DNA of 64,000 nucleotides from Gluconobacter japonicus (GCF_002723975.1 NZ_BEWO01000001.1:220090-284089), one strand, 5' to 3'; positions 53,974-63,931 are shown, counted from the stretch's first letter. Translations and numbers: made by a program. Notes: generated from the letters alone by a model not told the origin.

Positions 53974-54546
53974 TCAGAGCATCATGTCCATGACCTGATC
54001 GCGGCGGGAGAACCGGTGCATCAGGGCCGCCACAATATGTCCGGCAATCAGAACGCCCAAAATCCAGGCGGAAAACTGATGTAGCACCCCTAGGGTCGGA
54101 GCCAGAAGAGGCGTTTTGTGGATAAGAGCTGGCAGATGAACAGTCCAGAGCATCTGGACTGGCGCTCCATGAGCCGAGGCCATGAGCCAGCCTGTCAGAG
54201 GCGTACTCAGCATCAGAAGATAGAGACATCCCTGAAGAACACGGGCAGCAATCTGCTGCTCTTCCGGAACGCTGCCGGGCAACGCGGGTGGCCGATGTGT
54301 CGCCCGCCAGGCCATTCTCAACACCACGAAAATAATGACCGTTGAAGCGATTTCCTTGTGAATGGACAACAGCTCTCCCTTGAGCGGAGACGGTCCACGC
54401 GGCAGCAGTCGACCGGCCGAAAAGCCAATCAGCCAAACAGGAATGATAATGGCCGCCATGCCCCAGTGAAACAGGCGAGCCGTAAGGGAATAACGCTGGG
54501 GCACAGAAAATCCGTTTAGCGAAAAGTGAGATTTTCTACTTTCCAT
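53974..54546 (-). CDS. Cytochrome b561-type diheme membrane protein
   Basis: About 190 aa with four membrane helices. Histidines suited to heme ligation are found in SLTARLFHWGMAA, LLSIHKEIAST, and GVLHQFSAWILGVLIAGHIVAALMHR, the pattern of bacterial cytochrome b561 (CybB-like). It may pass electrons between quinone and periplasmic acceptors or oxidise superoxide. The start is MESRK at 54546 rather than 54576, because an upstream start would use most of the divergent promoter region; neither has a strong ribosome site. Confidence 0.88.
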   Translation of the reverse strand: MESRKSHFSLNGFSVPQRYSLTARLFHWGMAAIIIPVWLIGFSAGRLLPRGPSPLKGELLSIHKEIASTVIIFVVLRMAWRATHRPPALPGSVPEEQQIAARVLQGCLYLLMLSTPLTGWLMASAHGAPVQMLWTVHLPALIHKTPLLAPTLGVLHQFSAWILGVLIAGHIVAALMHRFSRRDQVMDMML

Positions 54547-54627
54547 ATCCTGGATGAAACACCAACGGATTTCCATTCAGTGGCTGGGAGGATAGGAAGT
54601 TCTAATGTTTTTCCACAAGGCCAGACC

Positions 54628-55206
54628 GTGATCGACTCTCTTTACCGCCGCATGACCGACCTCGCTGCCTCTCCCAAAGCTGTATGGTGGCTGATCATCA
54701 TCGCCATGGCCGAGGCGTGTGTTTTTCCAGTTCCGGTAGATCTGATGCTGATCCCCATGATCCTGACACGTCAGGACAGAGCGTGGTTTCTGGCCTCTAT
54801 CTGCACAGTAGCGAGCGTCGTGGGAGGTGTAATCGGATGGTGTCTCGGGGCCTTTCTGATGGAACACATCGGCATGCCCATCGCCCATTTCTATCATGCA
54901 GATGGTCGGATTCTGGCACTCGAAGAGATGTTCCGCCGATATGGTGTCTGGATCATTCTCGGGAAGGGTCTAACCCCCCTGCCCTATAAATTTGTCACAC
55001 TGGCAGCCGGTGCTGCGCATTATCCACTTTTACCCTTCATCGCGGCCAGCATCGTCACGCGTGGAGCACGTTTCTTTCTGGAAGCGGCCCTTCTCAAGGC
55101 TTTTGGTGAACCTGTCCGAGACTTCATCGAGAAACGTCTGACCGTCATCCTCCTGATTCTTCTGGTTGTCATCATCGCCGGCATAGCACTTGTTGAGCTT
55201 GTGTGA
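54628..55206 (+). CDS. YqaA/DedA-superfamily (VTT domain) membrane protein
   Basis: About 192 aa with four to five hydrophobic helices. EACVFPVPVDLMLIPMIL, ASVVGGVIGWCLGAFL and GKGLTPLPYKFVTLAAGAAHYPLLPFIAASIVTRGARFF are typical of the VTT/YqaA family. DedA-type proteins support membrane lipid recycling and membrane potential; the YqaA branch is less known. The GTG at 54628 has AAGG six bases upstream; an ATG at 54652 is the alternative. Confidence 0.87.
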   Translation: MIDSLYRRMTDLAASPKAVWWLIIIAMAEACVFPVPVDLMLIPMILTRQDRAWFLASICTVASVVGGVIGWCLGAFLMEHIGMPIAHFYHADGRILALEEMFRRYGVWIILGKGLTPLPYKFVTLAAGAAHYPLLPFIAASIVTRGARFFLEAALLKAFGEPVRDFIEKRLTVILLILLVVIIAGIALVELV

Positions 55207-55267
55207 GCTAGAGATAACACTCATTCACTTATTTTTTCATAAAAAATAACATTAATATGCTTTAAAT

Positions 55268-55320
55268 ATAACAACTGCATGTTATTGTCCCGATGATCGT
55301 AAGCCTCATACGGTCATCGG
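55268..55320 (+). promoter_or_regulatory. Inverted repeat and strong hairpin upstream of the small ORF-MFS operon
   Basis: ATAACA (55268-55273) and TGTTAT (55280-55285) are a perfect repeat spaced by 6 bases. Next to it CCGATGATCGT (55290-55300) pairs with ACGGTCATCGG (55310-55320), an 11-bp stem with one G-U pair and a 9-base loop. The first could bind a regulator; the second could be operator or leader RNA structure. About 135 bases remain to the start codon. Confidence 0.5.
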
Positions 55321-55454
55321 TTATGGCTTTCCGGTAGTTGCAGCTGCTCCCACCCAGCCTCGCGCCCTGCGAGACTGACGGGAGAGCAAGACACGAATCG
55401 CCAGCCTCCGAACGACAACCCGAACACACATTCCCGCTGTCACAGGAGCTTGCC

Positions 55455-55670
55455 ATGTTCAAAAAAGAGACAAACTTTAGCGCTAAACGTTTTCAGATCC
55501 TGCCGCCTGCTTCACGCGCAGCAGGTGTGTTCAGCGGGCTTGAAGCACAGTTTCTTGGACTGGCATCTCCCGGAGTCATTACATTGCGGGATCCTGTGAA
55601 TGGTACGGATCCCTTACCGATGACGCCGTTTGAGGACAACTTCTCTTCACGGAGGCATGACCATCCATGA
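55455..55670 (+). CDS. Small protein of unknown function (71 aa) coupled to polyol permease
   Basis: The ATG at 55455 follows AGGAGCTTGCC, an excellent ribosome site. The peptide is soluble in appearance (KRFQILPPASRAAGVFSG, ITLRDPVNGTDPLPMTPFEDN) and ends in TGA within ATGA shared with the MFS gene. It may be a leader or coupling peptide, or a small subunit of unknown activity. No family recognised. Confidence 0.65.
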   Translation: MFKKETNFSAKRFQILPPASRAAGVFSGLEAQFLGLASPGVITLRDPVNGTDPLPMTPFEDNFSSRRHDHP

Positions 55671-57034
55671 GTGCCACAGAGGTTTCTCCACCCCACCGAC
55701 CGCTCATCACGAAATCCCGCGTCCTTTGGGGCATGCCGGTGATGTTGCTGTGGGGCTACATCGCTGTCGCCCTGTACATGACGGGCGACGGCATTGAAGT
55801 CGCATTCCTTGCAAAATACGTTACCCAGATCGGCTTCACACCCAAGCAAGCCGGGATGCTCTTCACCATTTACGGTGCAACTGCTGCCCTTGCGAGCTGG
55901 CTATCCGGCGTACTGGCTGAAGTTTATGGCGCACGCCGCATCATGGCGATCGGCACGCTGTGGTGGGCCCTGTGTCATGTGGCTTTCCTGAGCCTTGGGC
56001 TGTCCCAGCATTCTTTCCCGCTGATGATGCTGTTCTACGGCCTTCGTGGCTTTGCCTACCCGCTGTTCTTCTACGCTTTTTTCTTCTGGATCGTTCAGAA
56101 AACACCGGATCACCGACTGGCTTCCGCCATTGGTTGGGTGTGGTCCATGTTCACATTGGGCTACGGCATCATTGCTTCGTTCCTGCCCAGCTGGACGATT
56201 CCGGCTTTCGGCTTCATGCCAACACTCTGGATGTCGCTCGCATGGGTTCTGGCTGGTGGCGCACTCGCTTGCCTGACCATTCGTGAAGAACCTTCCGAGG
56301 GGGCTCCTCTGGCATCAAAGGTTCCGCTGAAGGATCAGTTGATAGAAATCAGCCGCAGCCTCACGCTGATTGTGGACAACCGAGACATCGCGCTGGCACT
56401 TATCACGCGCGTCATCTGCAACCTGTCCCTGTTCGGTTTCCCGGTCATCATGCCGCTGTTCTACACCTCTCCAGAGGTCGGCTTCACCATGCCGGAATGG
56501 CTGCGGATCTATGGTGCATTCTTCCTGGTGCAGCCTGTAACGAACGTGGTGTGGGGACTGATCGGAGATCGGATCGGCTGGTTGCGGCAGATGCGCTGGT
56601 TCGGTTTTGTCGGCTGTGCCATGGCAAGCCTTGCCTTCTACTTCATTCCTCACCTGATGCCGGGCAACATGTTCACCGCCATCATTGGTGCCCTGTTCCT
56701 TGCTTTAACGCTCAATGCCTTTGTGCCCATGGGAGCGATCTTCCCGGCTATTGCGCCTGAGCATAAGGGAGCTGCCGTATCGGTTCAGAATCTTGGTGGT
56801 GGTCTGAGCAACTTCCTTGGCCCGGCACTGGCAACATTGTTTGTCACCAGTTACGGTACGCAGGGCGTCGTCTTTATTTATGCCGCCCTGTACCTACTAG
56901 CCGCCGTGATTACATGCTTCATTCGCCTGAACCAGCCAAAAGGCGCCAATGCAATGGAGGTCTTCTCCGCTGCCAAAGCCGCTGCAGTTCATGAAGAAAT
57001 GAATGATCTGGGCCTTCAGACACAGAAAAGCTGA
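55667..57034 (+). CDS. MFS transporter, RbtT/DalT/CsbX-like polyol permease
   Basis: A 455-aa protein with 12 predicted membrane helices. WGYIAVALYMTGDGIEVAFLAKYVTQIGFTPKQAGMLFTIYGATAALASWLSGVLAEVYGARRIM fits the ribitol/arabitol/CsbX permease branch, including the short loop between helices 2 and 3 (GVLAEVYGARR). Import of a sugar alcohol suits the oxidative lifestyle of acetic acid bacteria, but specificity is inference. Translation is coupled to the preceding 71-aa ORF. A terminator follows. Confidence 0.88.
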   Translation: MSATEVSPPHRPLITKSRVLWGMPVMLLWGYIAVALYMTGDGIEVAFLAKYVTQIGFTPKQAGMLFTIYGATAALASWLSGVLAEVYGARRIMAIGTLWWALCHVAFLSLGLSQHSFPLMMLFYGLRGFAYPLFFYAFFFWIVQKTPDHRLASAIGWVWSMFTLGYGIIASFLPSWTIPAFGFMPTLWMSLAWVLAGGALACLTIREEPSEGAPLASKVPLKDQLIEISRSLTLIVDNRDIALALITRVICNLSLFGFPVIMPLFYTSPEVGFTMPEWLRIYGAFFLVQPVTNVVWGLIGDRIGWLRQMRWFGFVGCAMASLAFYFIPHLMPGNMFTAIIGALFLALTLNAFVPMGAIFPAIAPEHKGAAVSVQNLGGGLSNFLGPALATLFVTSYGTQGVVFIYAALYLLAAVITCFIRLNQPKGANAMEVFSAAKAAAVHEEMNDLGLQTQKS

Positions 57035-57087
57035 AGCCCAAAAAATAAAACAGCCCGGCGCATGACCACCGGGCTACCAAACAAATA

Positions 57088-57125
57088 GAAACGCCACCCG
57101 CAGCTTTTGTGGGTGGCGTTTTTTT
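57088..57125. terminator. Intrinsic terminator between MFS permease and lytic transglycosylase genes
   Basis: ACGCCACCC (57091-57099) and GGGTGGCGT (57111-57119) form a 9-bp stem with an 11-base loop and T-run at 57119-57125. It serves the plus-strand MFS gene and may also stop the converging gene. Confidence 0.88.
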
Positions 57126-57132
57126 ATGTCGT

Positions 57133-59103
57133 TCAGTTCAGGGCGAGACGCTCATGGGCCAGAGCCATTTCAGCCCCGAAGGACGGCCATTCAGCGTGCG
57201 TTAAAGCCTTGAGAGACGGGGAAGAGAGACCCATCCGTTTGGCGTAAAGCCACGTGTAGGTGAGCGCGCGATGAACATAATCCCGTGTCTCGGTATTTGG
57301 CAGCGTCTCCATGAAAAACAACGGATCATGCAAATCTGCCGTCTGAGCGTTTTCCCAGCGGGCAATGGCGCCAGGCCCAGCATTATAAGATGCCAGAACG
57401 CGTACCAGATCCCCACCTTCGGGCTGAGCAGCCTGAGCCGTATGGCTGGACTGATTTGCCAGATAGAGGACATAAAGCTGACCAATCTCAAGATTGGAAG
57501 CCGGATTGTGCAAACGGCTCACCATATCGGGCGGAACCGGGATCACAGCCATACCGTGGGCATCATACGTCTGATGATGCAGCGTGATGAAACTCGCTGT
57601 CACAGGACGGATCTGCATCAGACCGTGAGCACCAGCACCCGAGGTCGCCGCCGGATCAAAGTTCGATTCAACACGGGTCAGCGCATAGACCAGCGCCGGG
57701 TTCATGCGGAAACCATGGTTGGGGCGAAGGCGCGGCATTGGAAGTATCGTTGCGGGCGTATCCGAATGGCTTTCCCCGTCCATGATCAAAGACGCCAGTT
57801 GCTCGGACAGATCCTCGAAACCCGCTGCTTGTGCAACGAGTTGAAGCGAACGTGCGCGGGCGCTGTCTGCAGCAATTTCAGGCCATATACGCCGCATCAG
57901 GGCTTCAGCACGCGCACGCTCTCCGATCTGCAGAAGTGCGAAAAGCTGACGCCCTTGCGGAAGTGCTCCAATAGCCTCGACATCAATTTCGCCGAGAACC
58001 GGAACAGGATCATGCAGAGTGATTTCGATGGGGCTATCTGGCAGGCGGGCATGGCCTTTCCGTCCCAGATCAAGCGTCTGAGCCGCCAGCATCCCATAGA
58101 AAGTTTCGTGATGGTTTGCTGCACGGTGCAACCAGGACACATATGCCGCCATAGCATGGCGACGCGCTTCTGCCCGCGCAGCCCAGAAAGCTGCAGCGGC
58201 ATGAAGCTCCTGTGACGTCACAGGCGCGTTGGCTGCAGATTCAAACAGCTCATATGCCGCATCAACATGCCCCTCTCGCCATGCTGCCAGCCCTGCCACA
58301 TACGCCGGGAGTCCCACCTGATGACCGCCACGCTCAAAGCCTGCACAGCCATGTCGTAATGCACTCTGGGCTTCGCCTTGAGAGAGCAGACTGAGAGAAA
58401 TCTCTCCATAGAGCTGCGCAGCGTAAGCCGGCGTCATTCCGGGCGTAATATCCACGAGGTGTAACGCACTCGTCGCCCCTTTGAGACCTTGCATGGATCG
58501 CTCCTGAACCGTGCGGTCCAGAAGGGGATTCCGGGTAAACGCCCGCGCCAAAGGGTCAGGATTGAGGGTCTGGGACACATGCACCGTATCGGGGCTGTCA
58601 TTAGGAGCAAGAGATCGTACAAACGATTGAGCTGAAACGGTTCCTGATGGGGCCGTTTTAAGCAAAAGCCCCTGAATGGCTGGAGCATCCGGTTGACCAG
58701 AATAGTTTTTCAGCCAGTCCCGAAGCTGATCGGCTGCGGGATGTGCGCCTGGTACCAGATAGCGATCTGCCAGAACGTCCGAGATCAGAACACGATCCGT
58801 CAGAAGACGTGTCAGGTCGTTCGCCGTTTGCAAATCGCCACGACGCTGGGCCTGAAGGATCAGGCGATATCGGTTGGCCACAGTGGCCGTAAGAGGATGA
58901 GGCAGCGAGACGGTACCGTCTCCACCAAGGGAGGGGCGTGCTTCCGCAAACGCTGTTTCGTCACCTGCATGATCCGGTTGAGGCGGCTGTAACCGCAGAC
59001 CTTCTGCACGCGCCGGGGAGAAAGTTCCACCGGCCAGAATCAGCACACTGACGAGCAATGCTCGTGCCGTGCCACCTGAGATGAAAGGGGTAATCCTTCG
59101 CAT
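57133..59103 (-). CDS. Soluble lytic murein transglycosylase (Slt70-like)
   Basis: A 656-aa protein with a signal peptide (LLVSVLILAGGTFSPARA), a long helical superhelix, and a C-terminal SLT domain. In YALTRVESNFDPAATSGAGAHGLMQIRPVTA the Glu is the catalytic acid, followed by NLEIGQLYVLYL and VLASYNAGPGAIARW. It cleaves peptidoglycan glycan strands to 1,6-anhydro-muropeptides in the periplasm. Length matches Slt70 (about 645 aa). Confidence 0.93.
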   Translation of the reverse strand: MRRITPFISGGTARALLVSVLILAGGTFSPARAEGLRLQPPQPDHAGDETAFAEARPSLGGDGTVSLPHPLTATVANRYRLILQAQRRGDLQTANDLTRLLTDRVLISDVLADRYLVPGAHPAADQLRDWLKNYSGQPDAPAIQGLLLKTAPSGTVSAQSFVRSLAPNDSPDTVHVSQTLNPDPLARAFTRNPLLDRTVQERSMQGLKGATSALHLVDITPGMTPAYAAQLYGEISLSLLSQGEAQSALRHGCAGFERGGHQVGLPAYVAGLAAWREGHVDAAYELFESAANAPVTSQELHAAAAFWAARAEARRHAMAAYVSWLHRAANHHETFYGMLAAQTLDLGRKGHARLPDSPIEITLHDPVPVLGEIDVEAIGALPQGRQLFALLQIGERARAEALMRRIWPEIAADSARARSLQLVAQAAGFEDLSEQLASLIMDGESHSDTPATILPMPRLRPNHGFRMNPALVYALTRVESNFDPAATSGAGAHGLMQIRPVTASFITLHHQTYDAHGMAVIPVPPDMVSRLHNPASNLEIGQLYVLYLANQSSHTAQAAQPEGGDLVRVLASYNAGPGAIARWENAQTADLHDPLFFMETLPNTETRDYVHRALTYTWLYAKRMGLSSPSLKALTHAEWPSFGAEMALAHERLALN

Positions 59104-59268
59104 AGCAGCGGGGTGCTACCCGGTTTCGACTGCGATGGCAAGGTTTCGTTAACCCAGACAGACATCCGGACCAAGCGATGATACAGTCACACACTGGAAC
59201 AATCCAGTGGCAAACACCTGTTTTCGAGCAGTTTTTTACGTTTTCACGAAGTTTTTTCAGAAGTGAAA

Positions 59269-60069
59269 TTAAGACTGATTTTGTACCTTATTTTCGGATG
59301 CCAATCGCTCCATCAAAACCAGTAAATCCTGCCAGGCATTCCGCCGCGCAGCAGGGCTCGCAGCGAGCTGAAGCGGATGCCGCATGGGAAGCAGCGGCAA
59401 TGGATTCGACAGGCCGGGAATCGACACATCCATCCATTTTCCACGCAAACGACCCAACATGGCCTGATCACCGATCAGCATTCGTAAGGGCGTCACTCCC
59501 ATCGTCACCAGAAACGGCGGCTGACACAGAGCAATCGTCTTGAGCAAAAGAGGGCGGCAGGAGCGCATTTCCTGCTCCGTAACCCCTCGCCCCCCGGGTG
59601 GACGCCACGGTATGGCAGGTGCCATGGATAAAGAAGCCCGCTTCAGTCCAGCAGAAGCCAGCATCCGGTCCAACAATTCCCCTGCCCAACCCGCGAAAAG
59701 GACTCCTGAACGATCCTCGTCGGCATCAGGCGTTTCACCAATCAGCATGAAAGGAGCCTGCTCAACATGGATGGGCTGGAGTCTGTGTGTTGCCGTCCGA
59801 GCAAGAAACAGCTCATCCAGAGCATTACTGGCCGCAATCAGAGACGGAAGATCTTGAGCGCGATCGAGAGCAGCTCCTCCTGACGCACGCGGGGCCTCAG
59901 AAGGACCCTGTACGCGAGACAACCCACTGATCCGTTCAGGAAGCACGCGGGAAGCCTCTGAAAGACGATCTATCGTCTCTTCCGAGAGCGCTTCATCCAC
60001 ACCCCATTCGTATTGGAGGTGCAGGGCAGCAAGCAGTTCAGCCCGGCTCGGAACTGGCTGGGGCGTCAT
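59269..60069 (-). CDS. Uracil-DNA glycosylase superfamily protein (family 4-like) with altered motifs
   Basis: About 266 aa from the ATG at 60069. Family-4 blocks are recognisable: MLIGETPDADEDRSGVLFAGWAGELLDRMLASAGL, IPWRPPGGRGVTEQEMRSCRPLLLKTI, VTMGVTPLRMLIG, PMRHPLQLAASPAARRNAWQDL. Compared with the usual GEAPGAxED the motif has T and D at two positions, and the Cys expected at the start of the domain (near LFLARTATHRL) is absent. Base excision may be weakened or changed. It is divergent from the TPR-ispE operon. Confidence 0.8.
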   Translation of the reverse strand: MTPQPVPSRAELLAALHLQYEWGVDEALSEETIDRLSEASRVLPERISGLSRVQGPSEAPRASGGAALDRAQDLPSLIAASNALDELFLARTATHRLQPIHVEQAPFMLIGETPDADEDRSGVLFAGWAGELLDRMLASAGLKRASLSMAPAIPWRPPGGRGVTEQEMRSCRPLLLKTIALCQPPFLVTMGVTPLRMLIGDQAMLGRLRGKWMDVSIPGLSNPLPLLPMRHPLQLAASPAARRNAWQDLLVLMERLASENKVQNQS

Positions 60070-60123
60070 GAAGCATCCGTTCAGGTTGGCGTCAGACCAC
60101 ATGCGGTCTAGGATTGGCGCATT

Positions 60124-61887
60124 ATGCAGATCACGCGCGGCTGGCACAGATCAATTCCGGTTTTTTCCTTTCCGCTTCGTGCGGGCCTTTCGGCTGTTTT
60201 GCTGACTGGAGCGGTATTACGGGGGGCGTCCGCCTCACCGGCACCAGAGATTCTGCCTGCCGTCAGCCCTGAAAAATCCCTGACCGGCTGGCTTCTGGCA
60301 TCAAGCGTCATGATGCAACGGGGAGAGATAGACGCTGCCCATGAGGCACTGTCGCATGTTCTGACGCTGTCCTCGCAGAACCTGAAGCTTCGTGAAGATG
60401 GCCTTCGATACGCCGCAATGACAGGGCATGAAACCGAAGCTGTCGCGCTTGCAAAGACATTGCCCGCCAGCGACATCGCAACACTTGTCCTCGCCCAGAA
60501 TGCTGTTCCCAGAAAAGCCTGGGCAGAAATGCGTCAAACCCTGAGCCGCAACAGTCATCATGGACCGCTGGTTTCAGTCGCCGCCCCAGTCCTCCTCGCT
60601 TGGGCACAAGCTGAAGAAGGGCACATCGAGCAGGCCCTCAATACCTTGAGTGCGGCGGCAGCCTTTGCGCCAACACGACGGCTGTACCAACTCCATGCAG
60701 CCTTGATCGCAGAACGCCTTTCATCCCAGCATGAGGCTCAGTCTCTTTATCAGAAAGCAGGCAACAGCCCTGACGACCCGCTCACTCTCCAGATTCTCTA
60801 TGCACAACTGTATGGCGGCTGGCTGGAAGGCCAGGGACAACATCAAGGCGCTCGTGACGCCATCGCTGCACTCGGCGTCAGCTCACCATTGGCCTCGATG
60901 ATCATCGGCCCACTTCAGCACACACTTCAGAAACGCGCGCCTCTCTCCGCAGCCCAGGGGGCGGCGATTCTGAACCTGCAACTGGCCCTGATGATTACAG
61001 ACGTCATTCAGCAGGAAGGAATTCCTCGGGACCCAGCCATCATCACGCTGCAGCAGGCCCTTTATCTTGATCCAAACCTGACGGTGGCACGCATTTTTCT
61101 GGCGGACACCTTTCGGGAAGGAAACCAGCTCCCCAAAGGGCTGGGTGTTCTCGATCATGTAGCAGACACAGATCCACTCGCAGCTCTGGCCGCTCAGGAA
61201 CGTGTCAATCTGGCCAGCCGATCCCATGATCTTCCCATGCAGGCAGATGCTCTGAACCGTGCCTTGACCCTCCTTCCGGACAATCCGGAGTTTTTGGTCC
61301 AGCTTGCAGAAGTGCAGGATCAAATGGGCCATCATGATGAAGCCATAGAACTCTACACCAAGGCTCTGAAAGCATCTCCCCCTCGCAAGGAAATTGTCTG
61401 GCCCATTCTCCTGGGCCGGGCCATGGCAGCTCAGGAGAGCGGCAACTGGGCAGTGATGAAGGAAGACATGCATCATGCTCTTGAATTGGCACCCGATCAG
61501 CCGGAAGTTCTTAACTTCGTCGGATATGCCAGCATCGAACATGATGTGGATCAGGAGCGCGCCTTACAGCTTCTCAAACGCGCTCTGGACCTGCAACCAA
61601 ATGACCCCTCCATTCAGGACAGCTATGCCTGGGCACTCCTGAAGCATAAGGGGGACCTGAAAACCGCTCTTCCTATCCTCATTCAGGCGGCCGAACATGC
61701 GTCAAGCGATGCCGAAATTGGCTACCATCTCGGGGTCGCCTATTGGTATCTCGGTCGCCATACAGAGGCACAGGATCAATGGAACCAGTCTCTGGATGAC
61801 AGTCCGCAGCCTCAGGACCGTACGCTCATTCTAAATGCCCTTCAGCAGGGCGGCCCCCACCTTAAGGCGTTTGAACAAAACAGATGA
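60124..61887 (+). CDS. Exported TPR-repeat protein
   Basis: A 587-aa protein with an N-terminal signal ([24 protein letters not shown]) and many TPR-like units, clearest at the end: [84 protein letters not shown]. It resembles alphaproteobacterial TPR proteins that scaffold envelope complexes. The stop overlaps ispE (ATGA), as is common in this lineage. Partner unknown. Confidence 0.88.
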   Translation: MQITRGWHRSIPVFSFPLRAGLSAVLLTGAVLRGASASPAPEILPAVSPEKSLTGWLLASSVMMQRGEIDAAHEALSHVLTLSSQNLKLREDGLRYAAMTGHETEAVALAKTLPASDIATLVLAQNAVPRKAWAEMRQTLSRNSHHGPLVSVAAPVLLAWAQAEEGHIEQALNTLSAAAAFAPTRRLYQLHAALIAERLSSQHEAQSLYQKAGNSPDDPLTLQILYAQLYGGWLEGQGQHQGARDAIAALGVSSPLASMIIGPLQHTLQKRAPLSAAQGAAILNLQLALMITDVIQQEGIPRDPAIITLQQALYLDPNLTVARIFLADTFREGNQLPKGLGVLDHVADTDPLAALAAQERVNLASRSHDLPMQADALNRALTLLPDNPEFLVQLAEVQDQMGHHDEAIELYTKALKASPPRKEIVWPILLGRAMAAQESGNWAVMKEDMHHALELAPDQPEVLNFVGYASIEHDVDQERALQLLKRALDLQPNDPSIQDSYAWALLKHKGDLKTALPILIQAAEHASSDAEIGYHLGVAYWYLGRHTEAQDQWNQSLDDSPQPQDRTLILNALQQGGPHLKAFEQNR

Positions 61888-62762
61888 CTCTTCTTCACGA
61901 TACCGCTCATGCCAAGATCAATCTCTACCTGCATGTAACCGGCCGTCGCCCTGACGGATATCATCTTCTTGACAGCCTCGCTGTATTTGCTGGCGCCGCT
62001 GATGAAGTACGTCTTGCAAAACCGTCAAATACCTTTTCCCTTTCAATCGAAGGGCATTTTGGAAAAGGTCTCGAAGCCAACGACAGCAACCTCGTGCTTA
62101 GGGCCGCACGCGCACTCCAGACACATGCGCGACAAGAGAATGCCTACCACCTGATACTGGAAAAGAACCTTCCAGTTGCGTCGGGCATTGGTGGCGGATC
62201 AGCCGACGCGGCCTGCACACTCAGATTACTGGGGCAACTCTGGAATATCGCGGAAAAAGATCTTTTGGCGATCGCCGAGCCTTTGGGCGCTGATGTTCCA
62301 GTATGTGTGCAGCAGAAAACGACCCGCATGGAAGGAATTGGGGAAATTCTGACATCGGCACCTGCCATGCCAGACGGGGGCATCCTGCTCGTTAATCCCG
62401 GCATTGCAGTGTCTACGCCCGATATTTTTCGAAGCTTCGCGGCTATGGGCGGCATTATTGAGCGTCCCGCCCCCGTATTCCCTGCCCGCTGGGCATCCAT
62501 GAACGCTCTTGTAGACATGCTGTCTCACACAACGAATGATCTTCAGGCCCCCGCCATTCATCATGCTCCTGTGATCGGAACTGTTCTTGACCGCATGAAT
62601 GCTCAGAACGATTGCCTGATGGCGCGTATGAGTGGTTCAGGTGCCACCTGCTTTGGTCTTTTCCCTACCGCCGAAGCAGCGCGCAAAGCTGAAATGGAAC
62701 TTTCCAAAAACCCGCTCCACTCGGGATGGTGGACATGGGCGGGTCCTTTCCTTCAGAATTAA
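61884..62762 (+). CDS. ispE: 4-diphosphocytidyl-2-C-methyl-D-erythritol kinase
   Basis: A 292-aa GHMP kinase: N-terminal [28 protein letters not shown]-binding [39 protein letters not shown], and C-terminal [13 protein letters not shown]. It phosphorylates CDP-ME in the MEP isoprenoid pathway. Start overlaps the TPR gene stop by 4 bases. Confidence 0.96.
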   Translation: MTLLHDTAHAKINLYLHVTGRRPDGYHLLDSLAVFAGAADEVRLAKPSNTFSLSIEGHFGKGLEANDSNLVLRAARALQTHARQENAYHLILEKNLPVASGIGGGSADAACTLRLLGQLWNIAEKDLLAIAEPLGADVPVCVQQKTTRMEGIGEILTSAPAMPDGGILLVNPGIAVSTPDIFRSFAAMGGIIERPAPVFPARWASMNALVDMLSHTTNDLQAPAIHHAPVIGTVLDRMNAQNDCLMARMSGSGATCFGLFPTAEAARKAEMELSKNPLHSGWWTWAGPFLQN

Positions 62763-62799
62763 TCCGTTTCTACGCTGAGAAAGAAAGAGACTGAGAACC

Positions 62800-63198
62800 A
62801 TGACAACCGGACCACGCATGCAGGTAACCCGCTCCGAGGACGGACAGAAAATTGTTCTCTCATTCCTTGAAAATAGCGGACTAACTGGAGATATCACGCT
62901 CGATGAAGCCCAGTTGACTCAATTAATCACAAGCCTTGGGTTGGCGAGAGCCGCACTGATTGAACAGAAACCTCTCCCTCCGATTGAAGGGGCGCGGTTT
63001 TCCCCTGTGTACAAAACCAACTGGGCGCTTCAGATCGACGCACTGACAGAAGGCTCTCTGCTGGCTTTTCAACACCCAGCCTACGGGCCCGTTGGACTAG
63101 TGTTTACTCCCACGGACACGGAAAGACTTATCGGCGGATTACAGCGCCACCGCGCAATGGTTCATTCCACCCCCGACGATGCACGCAAACCAAGCTGA
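62800..63198 (+). CDS. Conserved-looking hypothetical protein (132 aa)
   Basis: A soluble 132-aa protein with no signal peptide. Segments ITLDEAQLTQLITSLGLARAAL and WALQIDALTEGSLLAFQHPAYGPVGLVFTP suggest a compact alpha/beta fold. It starts 37 bases after ispE with a GAGACTGAG ribosome site, so it may belong to the same transcript. It ends 7 bases from the converging chemotaxis-side gene. No family recognised. Confidence 0.72.
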   Translation: MTTGPRMQVTRSEDGQKIVLSFLENSGLTGDITLDEAQLTQLITSLGLARAALIEQKPLPPIEGARFSPVYKTNWALQIDALTEGSLLAFQHPAYGPVGLVFTPTDTERLIGGLQRHRAMVHSTPDDARKPS

Positions 63199-63205
63199 TA
63201 GGTCG

Positions 63206-63532
63206 CTAGAAAAGTTCAATATCACCCGCATTCTGCGGAGAAGAGCTATTTTCTCCAGCGAGGGCCTCACGCAGAACTGCCAGCGTCATCCGATCCACAG
63301 CCTCGCTATTCATTGTCATGTTCTGAATATCTTTCTGCACGGCAAGTCTTTGAAAGAGTAACGTAAACTGCTCAATCGTCTGCATCAGCGAATCAAAAGA
63401 CTGCAACGTTGTAGTGTCCTTCTTCGCCACACGCGAAAGGGCCAATTGTTCTAACATCTGGCATTCTTTAAGAGCACGCCCCAATTGAATGGCAGTTCCT
63501 TGAAATAAGACCGGCAGCGCGACAGAAGCCAT
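63206..63532 (-). CDS. Helical hypothetical protein downstream of cheY (108 aa)
   Basis: A 108-aa, mostly helical protein without cysteine motifs apart from one Cys (LKECQMLEQLALSRVAKKDTTTLQSFDSLMQTIEQFTLLFQRLAV). It begins 3 bases after the cheY stop on the same strand, so it is part of the chemotaxis operon. The coiled-coil-like composition is reminiscent of small CheY partners or phosphatase helpers, but no motif proves this. Confidence 0.7.
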   Translation of the reverse strand: MASVALPVLFQGTAIQLGRALKECQMLEQLALSRVAKKDTTTLQSFDSLMQTIEQFTLLFQRLAVQKDIQNMTMNSEAVDRMTLAVLREALAGENSSSPQNAGDIELF

Positions 63533-63535
63533 GCC

Positions 63536-63931
63536 TCAAGCGCCGCAAATTGGGCCAAAAACGGCCTCAATACGCGCTTTCAAAGAACTGGTTGTGAATG
63601 GCTTGGCAAGAAAATTGTTCACTCCAGAAGAAATGGCCTGCTGTACCAACTCTTTACTTGCTTGTCCTGTCAACATGATGAAGCCGGTCTTTGCGTTTTG
63701 CGACGACGCACGCACAGCTTTCAGCAGTTCGAGTCCATCCATATCCGGCATATTGAAATCAGAAATAATCAGATGCGTTGGGTAGGCCTTAAGATGTTCC
63801 AGAGCTTCTATGCCATTACGAACGCCCGCTACATGCACAAATCCAAGTTGAACAAGACTGTTCCTGAGAAGAGAACGAATGGATGTCTGATCATCCACAA
63901 GCAAAACGGACATGGATGAAGCGGAAATCAT
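63536..63931 (-). CDS. cheY: CheY-like single-domain response regulator
   Basis: A 131-aa receiver: acidic pocket D13/D14, phosphoacceptor D58 (LIISDFNMP), T88 (IMLTGQ), K110 (FLAKPF). There is no output domain. AGGAGAGTTATCA precedes the ATG at 63931, which overlaps the stop of the upstream partial gene (ATGA). Together with the CheB-like tail this points to a chemotaxis operon continuing beyond the window. Confidence 0.88.
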   Translation of the reverse strand: MISASSMSVLLVDDQTSIRSLLRNSLVQLGFVHVAGVRNGIEALEHLKAYPTHLIISDFNMPDMDGLELLKAVRASSQNAKTGFIMLTGQASKELVQQAISSGVNNFLAKPFTTSSLKARIEAVFGPICGA

